A stretch of DNA of 50,984 nucleotides from Bacteroidaceae bacterium. Its GTDB lineage: Bacteria; Bacteroidota; Bacteroidia; Bacteroidales; Bacteroidaceae. Below the pieces are notes generated by a model. The model had not been told where the DNA came from. It made no database searches and saw nothing but the letters and a program-made list of their open reading frames with translations. The position numbers were made by a program, and so were the translations under genes. Positions 1-8,365 of this stretch are shown here, in pieces (the stretch's first letter is position 1; each line of letters opens with the position of its first letter). The stretch is taken from contig JAFXVN010000040.1 of assembly GCA_017524545.1 (NCBI GenBank), positions 1 through 50,984 on the forward strand, in the 5' to 3' direction.

Positions 1-34
1 ACTTATATCGATTACCAAACACTATTCAACGACT

Positions 35-1792
35 ATGGCAAAGAAGATTCCTAACATCGAACAAAAGACCCCCTCCAGCTCCCCCCTTAAAGGGGAGACT
101 TCCCCCCTCCCTTTAAGGGAGGGACGGGGCGGGTCTTTCCCATCCGACTACAACGGCATCCCCTATGCCGTCATCATCAACGCCCTGCTTGCTGACTTTG
201 GCTATCAGGACGGCAGGGTGCCCGAGGGGGCAAGGAACACTACGCTCTACCGCCTCGTCCGCCAGCTGCGCTACATCTGTGACTTCAATCCCGCCTACGT
301 CCAGAGCGTGCTGCCCGACTGGGGGCTCCCAGAGGAAGAGGTGGCGCAGACCATCCGCTCCGCCATCGGCACGACCAGGGCGACAGACTTCCCCTACGAA
401 CTCCGGCAGGCCATCAACGGCATCACGAAGCCCGACCTCTCCACCGCCGCCAAGCGACAGGAATATCTCGAAAGGCTCAACCCGCTGCCCAGGAAGATGC
501 CAAAGCTCGTGCGATACATCTACAACCGCTACGGACGCAACGGACGCTCTGCGCTGGTCGCCGCCCTGCCCATGCTCGGCACCCTGCTCGGCAGGTTCGA
601 GAGCCGCTACCTCGACGGCCGCAAGCACCGCCCCGTCTTCATGGCTGTCGTCTGCGGACATGCTGGAAGCGGCAAGGGCTTCATCGCCGACATGCAGGAA
701 TGGCTCCTAAAGCCCATCCTCGAAGACGACGAGAAGGGGCGCAAGGAACTGGAGGCCTACACCCTCGAACGCGAGAAGAAGAAGGGCGCCAAGCAGCTGC
801 CCGACAAGCCTACGCCATGCATGCGCGTGCTCTCCTCCACCAGTTCCAACGGTATGCTGCTGGAACGCGCCAAGGCAAGCCTCGGACAGCCCCTCTGCGT
901 CATCACGGAGGAAATCGACGAGAGCAGCCGCGCCAACAAAAACGGCTCGTGGGCGGACAAGAGCGACATCTTCCGCAAGGCATTCGACGGGGCCATCTGG
1001 GGACAGGACTATCTGACCTATTCGGGCAGCGTACACATCTACGTCAACCTCCTCTTTGCCGGTACCTACGTCAGCGTCCGCAACTACTTCCGCAACGTCG
1101 AGAACGGCCTGATGACACGCTTCTTCTTCACCGAAATGGCACGCGACCTGGGCCGCAACGTCGAGGTGAAATACGACGGTGAGATTAAAGCCGACCGCGA
1201 GGCTGCGGAAATGGTGCAGCGGCTCTACGAAATGGGCACCACAACGACTGTCCCCTGTCCCGACAACATCATCTCCTTCCAACTGCCCCGCGCCAAGCAG
1301 GACGCCTACAAGTTCAACGAAGAGAAGATTGCCGAATGGGAAGCCAGCGGGCCCGACGAAGACCACCGCGACAACGCCATCGACCTGCTGCGCCGCCGCG
1401 CCGCCGTCATCATCTTCCGCGCCGCACAGGTCATGTACGCCCTGGAAGGATGCCGCGAAACGGTCGTCGGGCAGGAAATGGCGCGATGGTACGGCAACGA
1501 GTCGTTCCTGAACCAGTACATCATGTTTGCCGACGACATCAACACCGCCTCGCGCGAAAACGATGCCATCCAGCAACGGCAGGACGCAGCCGCACAGCGC
1601 GTGGCACGCAACAACGCGCTCTTCCGCATCTACGACCAGCTGCCCGAGGAGTTCACGGCCGACGACCTGCAGAAGCTCTTCGACGAAAAAGGCATGAACC
1701 CCGCTGGCCGACACGTCTATCTCAAGCGCATGATAGACCGCGAGCTCATCATGCAGACGCCCACGGGCTACAAGAAAATCATCGACCTGTAG
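35..1792 (+). CDS. P-loop protein, DUF3987/primase-helicase-like
   Basis: 585 residues, no signal peptide, so probably cytoplasmic. A Walker A-like motif GHAGSGKG lies at residues 208-215 and a Walker B-like stretch (LCVITEEIDE) at about 287-296, so it should bind and hydrolyse a nucleotide. Overall layout (N-terminal helical part, central P-loop domain, helical C-terminus) resembles the DUF3987 and VirE-associated proteins that are common in Bacteroidales and usually linked to replication or integrated elements; that assignment is by resemblance only. Residues about 12-34 are a proline/glycine-rich insert encoded by a GC-rich inverted repeat that recurs elsewhere in this window, so the natural N-terminus may begin near residue 36. 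The gene is very GC-rich at third positions, giving long open frames on the other strand that are not genes. Upstream context lies outside the window. Confidence 0.7.
   Translation: MAKKIPNIEQKTPSSSPLKGETSPLPLREGRGGSFPSDYNGIPYAVIINALLADFGYQDGRVPEGARNTTLYRLVRQLRYICDFNPAYVQSVLPDWGLPEEEVAQTIRSAIGTTRATDFPYELRQAINGITKPDLSTAAKRQEYLERLNPLPRKMPKLVRYIYNRYGRNGRSALVAALPMLGTLLGRFESRYLDGRKHRPVFMAVVCGHAGSGKGFIADMQEWLLKPILEDDEKGRKELEAYTLEREKKKGAKQLPDKPTPCMRVLSSTSSNGMLLERAKASLGQPLCVITEEIDESSRANKNGSWADKSDIFRKAFDGAIWGQDYLTYSGSVHIYVNLLFAGTYVSVRNYFRNVENGLMTRFFFTEMARDLGRNVEVKYDGEIKADREAAEMVQRLYEMGTTTTVPCPDNIISFQLPRAKQDAYKFNEEKIAEWEASGPDEDHRDNAIDLLRRRAAVIIFRAAQVMYALEGCRETVVGQEMARWYGNESFLNQYIMFADDINTASRENDAIQQRQDAAAQRVARNNALFRIYDQLPEEFTADDLQKLFDEKGMNPAGRHVYLKRMIDRELIMQTPTGYKKIIDL
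67..137. repeat. GC-rich inverted repeat inside the first gene
   Basis: Two adjacent hairpin-like units (ccccccttaaagggg-type and ccctccctttaagggaggg-type) are read in frame by the gene at 35. Related blocks occur at about 7027-7065, 21351-21395, 22428-22512, 35428-35466 and 43300-43330. All share a C-run, a short AAAG/CTTT centre and a G-run. Confidence 0.75.
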
Positions 1793-2032
1793 AATACTGC
1801 ATCTTTGTTTTCCATAATGTGATTTACGAGCAGCAGCCCATCCGCGACGGACAGGCTGCTGCAAATCTTTTCTCTTCCCCGACTAACAAAACTAACAAAA
1901 CTAACAACCTCCGAAAAGACAAAATTAAGAAATTAAGGAATTAAGAAATGGCTGCAACACTTGCAACAACAAGAAAAGGAGTCATTTTTCACTCTTCACT
2001 TTTCACTTTTCACTTTTTTTTGTATCTTTGCA
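1793..2032. repeat. Intergenic low-complexity repeats
   Basis: No gene is seen here. The stretch contains tandem actaacaaa units (about 1881-1910), an attaag/attaagg run (about 1925-1948) and tandem ttcactttt units (about 1985-2020) ending directly at the -7 element of the next operon. Confidence 0.6.
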
Positions 2033-2040
2033 CCCAGAAA
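2033..2040 (+). promoter_or_regulatory. -7 promoter element TATCTTTG
   Basis: Matches the Bacteroidetes TAnnTTTG element, followed by CA and about 17 nt of leader before the ATG at 2057. The -33 region is occupied by TTCACTTTT repeats. Confidence 0.75.
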
Positions 2041-2056
2041 TCTAATGTATAAGTGT

Positions 2057-2287
2057 ATGAGTTATTCGCAAATGGCTCAACTTGAACTGATGAATGCTAT
2101 GAACAACATCAGTTCAGAAGCAGAATTGAATGAGTTCAAGAACCTCTTGGCTCACTATTTTGCACAAAAGGCTCAGAAGGCAATTGATGCGCTCTGGGAC
2201 AAGGGAGTTATCAACGAGCAAACCATCGAGCAGTGGGGCGCAGAGCACATGCGCACACCATACAGCTATGAGGCGCATCGTTCTTGA
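2057..2287 (+). CDS. Small protein upstream of PIN toxin, probable antitoxin
   Basis: 76 residues starting MSYSQMAQLEL. It is helical and acidic/polar, with no membrane segment. It overlaps the following PIN-domain gene by 20 bp, the layout expected of an antitoxin translationally coupled to its toxin, so the role is inferred from position. An ATG at 2045 is also in frame, but it lies only a few bases past the -7 element, so the start at 2057 is preferred. No DNA-binding motif such as AbrB, RHH or HTH is obvious. Confidence 0.6.
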   Translation: MSYSQMAQLELMNAMNNISSEAELNEFKNLLAHYFAQKAQKAIDALWDKGVINEQTIEQWGAEHMRTPYSYEAHRS

Positions 2288-2687
2288 CACCAACTGCCTA
2301 TTGCAAGCTTTGCCCAGCCACAGCCCGTATCACCAGATATGGACGGAAGTGCTGACTGGCAATGTTTGTCTATGCGTCAATACGGAGATTCTTAATGAAT
2401 ACGAGGAAATCCTGTCTGCGAGGACAACCCCGGAGATTGCACACAATGTGGTTGAAGCCATTGCAAGACTACACACAACTGTTTTTCAGGAAGTGTACAT
2501 CCATTTTGGACTGATTGAGGCTGATGCCGACGATAATAAATTTGTTGATTGTGCAGTCGCTGCCGATGCGGAATACATTGTATCCAATGACTCGCATTTC
2601 AATGTCCTTAAGCAAGTTGGTTGGCCAAAACTGACGGTCATTGCTATTAAAGAATTTTTAATGCAATTGAATAGCGACCGGCAATAA
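2268..2687 (+). CDS. PIN-domain toxin, COG1569-type
   Basis: 139 residues. PIN-domain ribonucleases use a cluster of acidic residues that bind metal; the matching residues here are D7 (LDTN), E44, D94 (in NKFVD) and D108 (in SNDSHF). Length and motif spacing fit the single-domain 'putative toxin-antitoxin system, PIN family' proteins. In active systems such toxins cleave RNA when free of their antitoxin. The ATG lies inside the preceding small gene. All catalytic positions look intact, so the toxin is probably functional. Confidence 0.85.
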   Translation: MRRIVLDTNCLLQALPSHSPYHQIWTEVLTGNVCLCVNTEILNEYEEILSARTTPEIAHNVVEAIARLHTTVFQEVYIHFGLIEADADDNKFVDCAVAADAEYIVSNDSHFNVLKQVGWPKLTVIAIKEFLMQLNSDRQ

Positions 2688-2744
2688 CTATGTTATTACC
2701 TCACTCTTCACTCTCTTTCCTTTGGGTTAAATAATAATAATTCT

Positions 2745-2797
2745 TGCCCTTTTCACCTTTTCACTTTTTCGCCTTTTCACTTTTTTTCGTATCTTTG
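2745..2797 (+). promoter_or_regulatory. TTCACTTTT repeats joined to a -7 element
   Basis: Imperfect tandem units of cttttcac run up to TATCTTTG at 2790-2797. The same arrangement is seen at 1985-2040. The repeats occupy the place of the -33 box. Confidence 0.65.
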
Positions 2798-2807
2798 CAC
2801 GCGAAAT

Positions 2808-3290
2808 ATGCGTACTTTTATGAAAATACCTAAGATACTATTGTGCCTCGGCTTGCTCTGCATGGTCTGCGCAGGGTCGGTCGAGGCTAAGAAGCAGCGT
2901 GTCAAGCAGAAGTCGTTGTATATGGTTGGCGTAGCTATGTCGCTGACAGATTCTGCCGTCTTCCTTACGGACATCCATCTGGTGAAAGACCTTACCGTCG
3001 GGAAAAAGACGAAGTTCCTGATGGACCGCCAGCTCTATTCCCTGCAATTCAGACGATACTTGGAGGCCACGTACAAGGGCGGGCCATACGTCCCGGCTGT
3101 CTTCTTCAGCCCCAAACGCAAGAAGATGGAGCGCCGCTACCTCTCGCTCCACAAGCGCTATGTGCAGAGCAAGGAGCTGCGCATCAACCTGATTGACCAG
3201 AGCCAGTTCCGCTTCCATGCGGAGGAATACATCGAGGACACCGTTTATGAGGGCGGTGCGCCGAAAAAGAAAAATGGCAAGAAGAAGTGA
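2808..3290 (+). CDS. Secreted protein of unknown function
   Basis: 160 residues with a clear signal peptide (hydrophobic core ILLCLGLLCMVCAG, cleavage probably after VEA). There is no lipobox cysteine in the right place. The mature part is basic, with a predicted beta-rich middle and a lysine-rich end (PKKKNGKKK). I do not recognise the family. The start could be 2808 or the in-frame ATG at 2820; the latter leaves a longer leader after the -7 element at 2790. It ends just before the HprK-like kinase, so the two are probably co-transcribed and may act together. Confidence 0.65.
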   Translation: MRTFMKIPKILLCLGLLCMVCAGSVEAKKQRVKQKSLYMVGVAMSLTDSAVFLTDIHLVKDLTVGKKTKFLMDRQLYSLQFRRYLEATYKGGPYVPAVFFSPKRKKMERRYLSLHKRYVQSKELRINLIDQSQFRFHAEEYIEDTVYEGGAPKKKNGKKK

Positions 3291-3292
3291 CT

Positions 3293-4180
3293 ATGGAGCG
3301 CACATACTATTACAGGGTGGGCGGTCACGCTTTGGCTGTCATTTTTACCGATGAGGCAAACGACGACAGGCTTATCCCCTCGTTCGCACCGTTCCGCATA
3401 GAGGAGGAACCAGAAGAGGTGCTTTTCACGATGACCGTGGATGACAGCCTCGACTGGCAGGAGGACGGCGACGAGATTGGCGTGTTCGACTGCGGCGGGT
3501 GCAATCACGGTGTCTATCGCATGGCCGATGGTGGCTATCAGTATGCCGTCCACGATGTGCAGGACGTGCTCTGCAGCCGTATGCGCAGCAATGCCGATTT
3601 CTCGGTCTGCCAGGTGTCGCTCTTCGGCGAGACATGGTCGCAGCGCAACTATGGGCTGAACAACGCCCTGATGATGGCATACGCCTTCGCTGCCGCCTGT
3701 ATGGGGACGATGCTCATGCACGCCTCCGTCATCCGCTGCGAGGGCAAGGGCTATCTGATGACGGCTCCCAGCGGCACGGGCAAGAGCACCCACACGCGAC
3801 TCTGGTACGACAACATCCCCGGTTGCGACCTGATGAACGACGACAATCCTGTGGTGCGCATCATCGACGGTCAGGCCATCGTCTATGGCAGTCCCTGGAG
3901 CGGCAAGACACGCTGCTACCGCAACATACAGGCACCGGTGGGCGGCATCGTCCGCATCCAGCAGCGTCCAGAGAACAGTATTCGCAAGCTCCGTCCTGTC
4001 GAGGCTTTCATCAATCTGCTCCCTGCCATGAGCAACATGAAATGGGACGAGCGCGTCTATAACGGCATTTGCGACGGCATCAGCGAACTCATCCGTCTGG
4101 TCGGGATGTACGAGCTTGGCTGTCTGCCCAATGCCGAGGCCGCGATACTGTGTCACGACACGGTGGCAGGCAAGGATTAA
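3293..4180 (+). CDS. HprK-like serine kinase/phosphorylase-related protein
   Basis: About 295 residues. The C-terminal half has the HprK fold signature: an HASVI strand, a P-loop PSGTGKST (about residues 159-166), a DLMNDDNPVV stretch matching the Walker B region, and GSPWSGK. True HprK phosphorylates HPr. Stand-alone relatives of this kind occur in peptide-maturation clusters (for example lasso peptide PsmC-like kinases), commonly with PqqD-like proteins, which fits the neighbours here. The N-terminal 130 residues are unlike HPr-regulating enzymes. The stop of the upstream gene is 2 bp before this ATG; a GTG at 3287 overlapping that stop is an alternative start. The final residues and stop (GKD, TAA) are supplied by the ggattagagatta repeat. 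Confidence 0.75.
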   Translation: MERTYYYRVGGHALAVIFTDEANDDRLIPSFAPFRIEEEPEEVLFTMTVDDSLDWQEDGDEIGVFDCGGCNHGVYRMADGGYQYAVHDVQDVLCSRMRSNADFSVCQVSLFGETWSQRNYGLNNALMMAYAFAAACMGTMLMHASVIRCEGKGYLMTAPSGTGKSTHTRLWYDNIPGCDLMNDDNPVVRIIDGQAIVYGSPWSGKTRCYRNIQAPVGGIVRIQQRPENSIRKLRPVEAFINLLPAMSNMKWDERVYNGICDGISELIRLVGMYELGCLPNAEAAILCHDTVAGKD

Positions 4181-4212
4181 GGATTAGAGATTAGGGATTA
4201 GAGATTAGAGAT
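4171..4212. repeat. GGATTAGAGATTA repeat at a gene junction
   Basis: Tandem gatta(g/a)(a/g)g units overlap the stop codon of the kinase gene and fill the gap up to the S26 peptidase. The same family in the opposite orientation lies at 27374-27430, where it also supplies a stop codon. Confidence 0.75.
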
Positions 4213-4217
4213 GTGGG

Positions 4218-4745
4218 ATGAAAACGATAATTAAACGCTTGACGCGGGCTTTGCTGACGCCTTGGCGCAGACGCTACCAGAAGCGGAACGGAACGGTCTC
4301 CTCCCAGCCGCGACGTGAGCTGCCCAACGATGTCTGGCTGGGCGAGGTGTCGCAGATGCTGGCCGAGGGCAAGCCCTACGCCATCTATGTCAAGGGTTAC
4401 AGTATGCGTCCCTTCATCGAGCACACACGCGACCGTGTCTTCCTCGAAAAGCGCGACACCTACAGCGTTGGCGATGCAGTGCTGGCACAGATAGCTCCAG
4501 GGCATTATGTCCTGCACCGCATCATCGGGAAGCAGGGCGACAACCTCACGCTGCAAGGCGACGGCAATGTCAGGGGCGTGGAACTTTGCAGGGAACAGGA
4601 CGTGAGCGGCGTGGTGACACAGTACATCCGTCCGAACCGCATCATCCCCGCCGACGACCCGAAGCTCGTCCGCCGCATCCGCCTGTGGCGAAAGCTCCGC
4701 CCAATCAGAAGGTACCTGCTGTTCGTCTATAAAGCAATGGTTTAA
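4218..4745 (+). CDS. S24/S26 family signal-peptidase-like protease, ER-type
   Basis: 175 residues. It has the S26 nucleophile motif YSMRPF (Ser62) and, in place of the lysine of bacterial leader peptidase, a VLHRIIG motif (His100) as in the archaeal/ER/SipW-type Ser-His enzymes, followed by GDGN. There is no strong N-terminal membrane segment; the N-terminus is basic and the C-terminus (YLLFVYKAMV) is weakly hydrophobic. Position between an HprK-like kinase and a PqqD-like protein suggests cleavage of a peptide or small protein handled by the same pathway. This substrate is inferred and no precursor was identified. Confidence 0.8.
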   Translation: MKTIIKRLTRALLTPWRRRYQKRNGTVSSQPRRELPNDVWLGEVSQMLAEGKPYAIYVKGYSMRPFIEHTRDRVFLEKRDTYSVGDAVLAQIAPGHYVLHRIIGKQGDNLTLQGDGNVRGVELCREQDVSGVVTQYIRPNRIIPADDPKLVRRIRLWRKLRPIRRYLLFVYKAMV

Positions 4746-4794
4746 TTTTTCGTTATTACGTAATTACGTTATGACGTTATAACACGATAAAACT

Positions 4795-5064
4795 ATGAAA
4801 ATCAAGAAAGGTTTTGAACTTCGCGAGGTGTGCGGCGAGCACATCATCGTGGCTTACGGCAGAGAGAACATCGACTTCAACAAAGTCATCAGCCTTAACG
4901 AATCGGCAACCTACCTCTGGAAGAACATTGTCGGCAAGGACTTCACGGCAAAGACGTTGGCCGACCTGCTTTGCCAGGAGTACGAAGTGGATGCTGAGAC
5001 GGCAGCAAAAGACGCTCAGACACTGCTCGACGAATGGACGAAGGTGGGGCTTGTTGAAGGGTGA
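4795..5064 (+). CDS. PqqD-family peptide chaperone-like protein
   Basis: 89 residues with the PqqD pattern: an N-terminal beta hairpin, then SLNESATYLWKNI, a helix, and a final winged-helix part ending in WTKVGLVEG. PqqD-type domains (RiPP recognition elements) bind leader peptides and present them to modifying enzymes. Together with the HprK-like kinase and S26 peptidase this forms a compact three-gene set that looks like a peptide or protein maturation module. The 49-bp gap upstream is an ATTACGTAATTACG low-complexity stretch. Confidence 0.8.
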   Translation: MKIKKGFELREVCGEHIIVAYGRENIDFNKVISLNESATYLWKNIVGKDFTAKTLADLLCQEYEVDAETAAKDAQTLLDEWTKVGLVEG

Positions 5065-5136
5065 AAAGTTAAAAGGTTAAAGAGTTAAAGCGTTTATGTC
5101 TTTCCTTTTCAACTTTTCCATTTTTAACCTTTTGCA
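5061..5136. repeat. GTTAAA repeat with inverted partner
   Basis: The left part reads aaaagttaaaaggttaaa and the right part reads ttttccatttttaacctttt, so the two form an imperfect inverted repeat. It overlaps the end of the PqqD gene and the start region of the next gene. Confidence 0.6.
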
Positions 5137-5140
5137 GGAC

Positions 5141-7027
5141 ATGGGCGACACGCTGCGGTTGCCTGTCACGTTCGTCATCATTGAGTTTGTCGGCACCTTC
5201 GCCTTTGCCATCTCCGGCGTACGCCTGTCCAGCACCAAGCAGTTCGACATCTTCGGCGCATGGATTGTCGGTATGGCAACTGCCATCGGTGGCGGAACGA
5301 TTCGCGACCTAATGCTCGGCCTCAATCCCTTCTGGATGACCAACGGCAGCTACTTCGTCTGCTGCGCCCTCGCGGTGCTGGCGGTTGGCATGTTCGGCAA
5401 GTACATCATCCACCACAACTACACTTGGTTCATCTTCGACACCATCGGCCTTGCGCTTTTCAACGTCATCGGCATAGAGAAGACGCTTGCCTTGGGGCAT
5501 CCCTATTGGGTGGCAATCACGATGGGAGCCGTGACGGGAGCAGGCGGCGGTATCATCCGCGATGTCCTGATGAACGACGTGCCCCTCATCTTCCGCAGCG
5601 AAATCTATGCCCTCGCCTGCGTTGCTGGCGGGCTGGCGTATGTGGTTTGTCTGCAATTGGGGCTCAGTGTGGAAATCAGTGCCTTGCTCAGTTCCTTCAG
5701 CGTTATCCTCATCCGCATCCTGGCCGTCAAGTTCCATTGGCAGCTGCCTGTGCTGAAGGGAGAAGACGAGCCTGCCCACGACGAGAACAACATCCTCCGC
5801 ATCATCCTCGTCCCCTTCTTTATTCTTCACTCTTCACTCTTCACGCTTCATTCCCAGACGCAGCAAATCTTCGTCCCGAACGTGCGGACGCTCACCCTGA
5901 CCGTAGGCGACGACCCTACTGCGCCACCCTACATGCCGCTCGGGGGCAGACAGCACATCGACATCGAGTGGGACGAGATGAGCCACGACTACAAGCGCTA
6001 CTTCTACCACATCGACCATCTGGATTGGGACTGGCAACCCACCGACGGCATCTTCGAGAGCGACTATCTGGAGGGGCTCAACGACCAGCTCATCGAGGAC
6101 TTCGAGAAGAGTTTCAACACCACGCAAATCTATACGCATTATCGTCTGCGTGTCCCCTCGAAGGAGATAAAGCTCCGGTTGAGCGGCAACTACCGCGTCC
6201 TCATCTATGAAGAGGACAATAAGGACAATCCTGTGCTGGAGGCTCGTTTCTGCCTTTACGAAAAGGCGGCAGGCATCCTGGCGCAACTGAGCAGCAACAC
6301 CGACATAGACTTCAACCGCAGCCACCATCAGATGACGCTTTCCGTAGGCTATGGCACACTTCCCGTCGTTGACCCGCAGCGCGAGCTGAAGGTCGTTGTC
6401 ATGCAAAACCGCCGCTGGGACAGCCGCATCGAAGACCTTGTTCCCAACGTGCGCAGAGCCAATGGCATAGAGTTCACGCACAACCGGCAGCTCATCTTTC
6501 CCGCAGGCAACGAGTACCACCGCTTCGAGATACTCGACGTGCACCGCACGGCAACGGGGGTGGACCGTATCGAATGGTTCGAGCCTTATTACCACGCCAC
6601 ACTCTATACTGCCGGAATCGACCATGCCTACAGCTATGTCGAGGACCAGAACGGCGTCTTCGTCGTGCGCAGTGCCGATGACTACGACGACTCTACGACG
6701 GCAGAATACATTATCGTCCATTTCTTCCTGCAAAGTCCTCGCTTGCCGGGCGGCGATGTCTATGTCAGCGGTCAGTGGACTGGTCAGACCTTCAATCCCG
6801 ACTGCAAAATGGATTACGACGACATCCGCAAGGAGTATCATGCCGCCATCCTCCTGAAGCAAGGCTATTACAGCTATGAGTTCATACAGCGGGACGGCTT
6901 GACGACCCGGGCGATGGGCAGCTTCTATGAGACGGAAAACGAGTACCAGGTGCTTGTCTATTATCGCGGACAGGGCGCCCGCTACGACCGCCTCGCCGCC
7001 TATAGCGCCATGCACAATGCAAGATAA
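5141..7027 (+). CDS. TRIC-family channel fused to T9SS plug protein (DUF5103)
   Basis: One uninterrupted frame carries two proteins that are normally separate. Residues 1-205 are a TRIC/UPF0126 cation-channel-like membrane protein with about seven membrane segments and the duplicated GGG(T/I)(I/)RD motifs (GGGTIRDLML, GGGIIRDVLM). From about residue 240 (TQQIFVPNVRTLTL...) it is a DUF5103 protein, a family now named type IX secretion plug, periplasmic and acting with the SprA translocon. The joint is a ttcactcttcac repeat translated as a hydrophobic stretch (FFILHSSLFTLHSQ) that looks like the plug protein's signal-peptide core. No ATG lies between the domains, so a separate plug protein would need a non-ATG start. 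A second in-frame ATG at 5096 is an alternative start within repeat sequence. Confidence 0.8.
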   Translation: MGDTLRLPVTFVIIEFVGTFAFAISGVRLSSTKQFDIFGAWIVGMATAIGGGTIRDLMLGLNPFWMTNGSYFVCCALAVLAVGMFGKYIIHHNYTWFIFDTIGLALFNVIGIEKTLALGHPYWVAITMGAVTGAGGGIIRDVLMNDVPLIFRSEIYALACVAGGLAYVVCLQLGLSVEISALLSSFSVILIRILAVKFHWQLPVLKGEDEPAHDENNILRIILVPFFILHSSLFTLHSQTQQIFVPNVRTLTLTVGDDPTAPPYMPLGGRQHIDIEWDEMSHDYKRYFYHIDHLDWDWQPTDGIFESDYLEGLNDQLIEDFEKSFNTTQIYTHYRLRVPSKEIKLRLSGNYRVLIYEEDNKDNPVLEARFCLYEKAAGILAQLSSNTDIDFNRSHHQMTLSVGYGTLPVVDPQRELKVVVMQNRRWDSRIEDLVPNVRRANGIEFTHNRQLIFPAGNEYHRFEILDVHRTATGVDRIEWFEPYYHATLYTAGIDHAYSYVEDQNGVFVVRSADDYDDSTTAEYIIVHFFLQSPRLPGGDVYVSGQWTGQTFNPDCKMDYDDIRKEYHAAILLKQGYYSYEFIQRDGLTTRAMGSFYETENEYQVLVYYRGQGARYDRLAAYSAMHNAR

Positions 7028-7095
7028 AGACCCCCTCTATCTCCCCCCTCTAAGGGGAGAAACAATTGTAAATCGTAAATGGTAAATGATTAAAT
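7028..7095. repeat. Repeat patch supplying the next start codon
   Basis: A degenerate GC-rich block (gaccccctct...ctaagggg) is followed by tandem aaatggtaaat units. The last unit contains the ATG of the permease gene. Confidence 0.7.
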
Positions 7096-8359
7096 GGTAA
7101 ATCGAAAGCCTCTTTCATGGATTCCCACCCTCTATTTGGGTGAGTCATTGCCCTACGCGGCGGTGATGGTCATGTCGCTTGTCCTCTATCAGGAGATGGG
7201 CTTGACGGACACGCAGATAACGCTCTATACAGGATGGCTCGGCCTGCCTTGGGTCATCAAGCCCTTATGGAGTCCGATTGTCGATGGCATCAGGACAAAA
7301 CGCTGGTGGATTCTTACCATGCAGCTGACAATCGGTGCGGCATTGGCTTTGCTGGCCTTTACTCTGCCCACCAGCTTCTGGCTGCAATGCTCGCTGGCTC
7401 TGTTTATGTTGATTGCTTTCAGTAGTGCCACACATGATATTGCTGCCGACGGTTTCTACATCCTCGGTCTGGAGAACAAGGAGCAAGAGCTTTATGTTGG
7501 CCTCCGCAACACCTTTTATCGCATTGGCATGGTGCTTGGACAGGGCGGACTGGTCACGCTGGCTGGACTTTTGCAAGAAAGTGGAGCCTCCATCCCTATC
7601 TCGTGGAGCGTGACGTTCCTGGCAGTTGCAGGCCTGATGCTGATGCTCTTTGCCTATCATTGGCGGATGTTGCCAAAGCCCTCCTCGGACTCCCCAAAGG
7701 TAGAGAAGTTTTCTGTCTTTGAGGACTTCTTTCTTACCCTTAAGGTCTTCTTCACCAAGCCGCATCTCATTACAGCCCTGCTCTTCATCCTCCTTTTCCG
7801 ATTGCCGGAGGGATTGCTTACCAAGATTGTGCCGCTTTTCCTGAAACGCACGGTGGAGGAAGGCGGTTTGGGACTGAGTGACGTCCAGTTCGGCACTATT
7901 TATGGCTCGTTGGGTGTCATCGGACTGCTTGGCGGCGGTATCTTTGGCGGTTGGCTTGTCTCGAAATACAGCCTACGCCGTATGCTTTGGCCGCTTGTGT
8001 TGTGCATAACATTGCCGGATATTGTCTATGTATATCTGAGTTATTATGAAACGCAGAATCTATTCCTCATAGGGTCGTGCGTCTTTATCGAGCAGGCTGG
8101 TTACGGACTGGGCTTTACAGCTTACACGCTTTATCTGGTTCACTTCGCTCATGGCGAGCGTGCCACCTCTGTGTTTTCGTTCTGCACAGCTTTTCAGTCT
8201 CTGGGCGGTGTGATGCTGCCGGGCATGGTGAGCGGCTGGATGTCCGACCAGATGGGCTACGGCCAGTTCTTCATAGCCGTGATGGGCTTCTGCCTCGTCA
8301 CCTTCGCAGTGACGGCAATGGTGAAGTTGCCGGAGGAAGAAAATGAGAAAATAAGATAA
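7094..8359 (+). CDS. MFS permease, AmpG-like
   Basis: 421 residues with about 12 membrane segments. The opening PTLYLGESLPYAAVMVMSLVLYQ and the GWLGLPWVIKPLWSP motif are typical of the AmpG/muropeptide permease branch of the major facilitator superfamily, which brings anhydromuropeptides from periplasm to cytoplasm. The next gene is a DUF1460 amidase-like secreted protein, so the two may form a small cell-wall recycling unit. The first residues MVN come from an ATGGTAAAT repeat, so the start codon appears to have been donated by the repeat. No other start is plausible close by. Confidence 0.8.
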   Translation: MVNRKPLSWIPTLYLGESLPYAAVMVMSLVLYQEMGLTDTQITLYTGWLGLPWVIKPLWSPIVDGIRTKRWWILTMQLTIGAALALLAFTLPTSFWLQCSLALFMLIAFSSATHDIAADGFYILGLENKEQELYVGLRNTFYRIGMVLGQGGLVTLAGLLQESGASIPISWSVTFLAVAGLMLMLFAYHWRMLPKPSSDSPKVEKFSVFEDFFLTLKVFFTKPHLITALLFILLFRLPEGLLTKIVPLFLKRTVEEGGLGLSDVQFGTIYGSLGVIGLLGGGIFGGWLVSKYSLRRMLWPLVLCITLPDIVYVYLSYYETQNLFLIGSCVFIEQAGYGLGFTAYTLYLVHFAHGERATSVFSFCTAFQSLGGVMLPGMVSGWMSDQMGYGQFFIAVMGFCLVTFAVTAMVKLPEEENEKIR

Positions 8360-8365
8360 TAAGAA

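Noticed and set aside
707-1864. Long minus-strand frame (385 codons) opposite the first gene
   Set aside because: It is the complement of a GC-rich coding gene with strong plus-strand codon structure and P-loop motifs; it has valine/alanine-rich meaningless sequence and no promoter.
5834-7015. Minus-strand frame of 393 codons opposite DUF5103
   Set aside because: The DUF5103 pattern on the plus strand is convincing; the complement is not protein-like.
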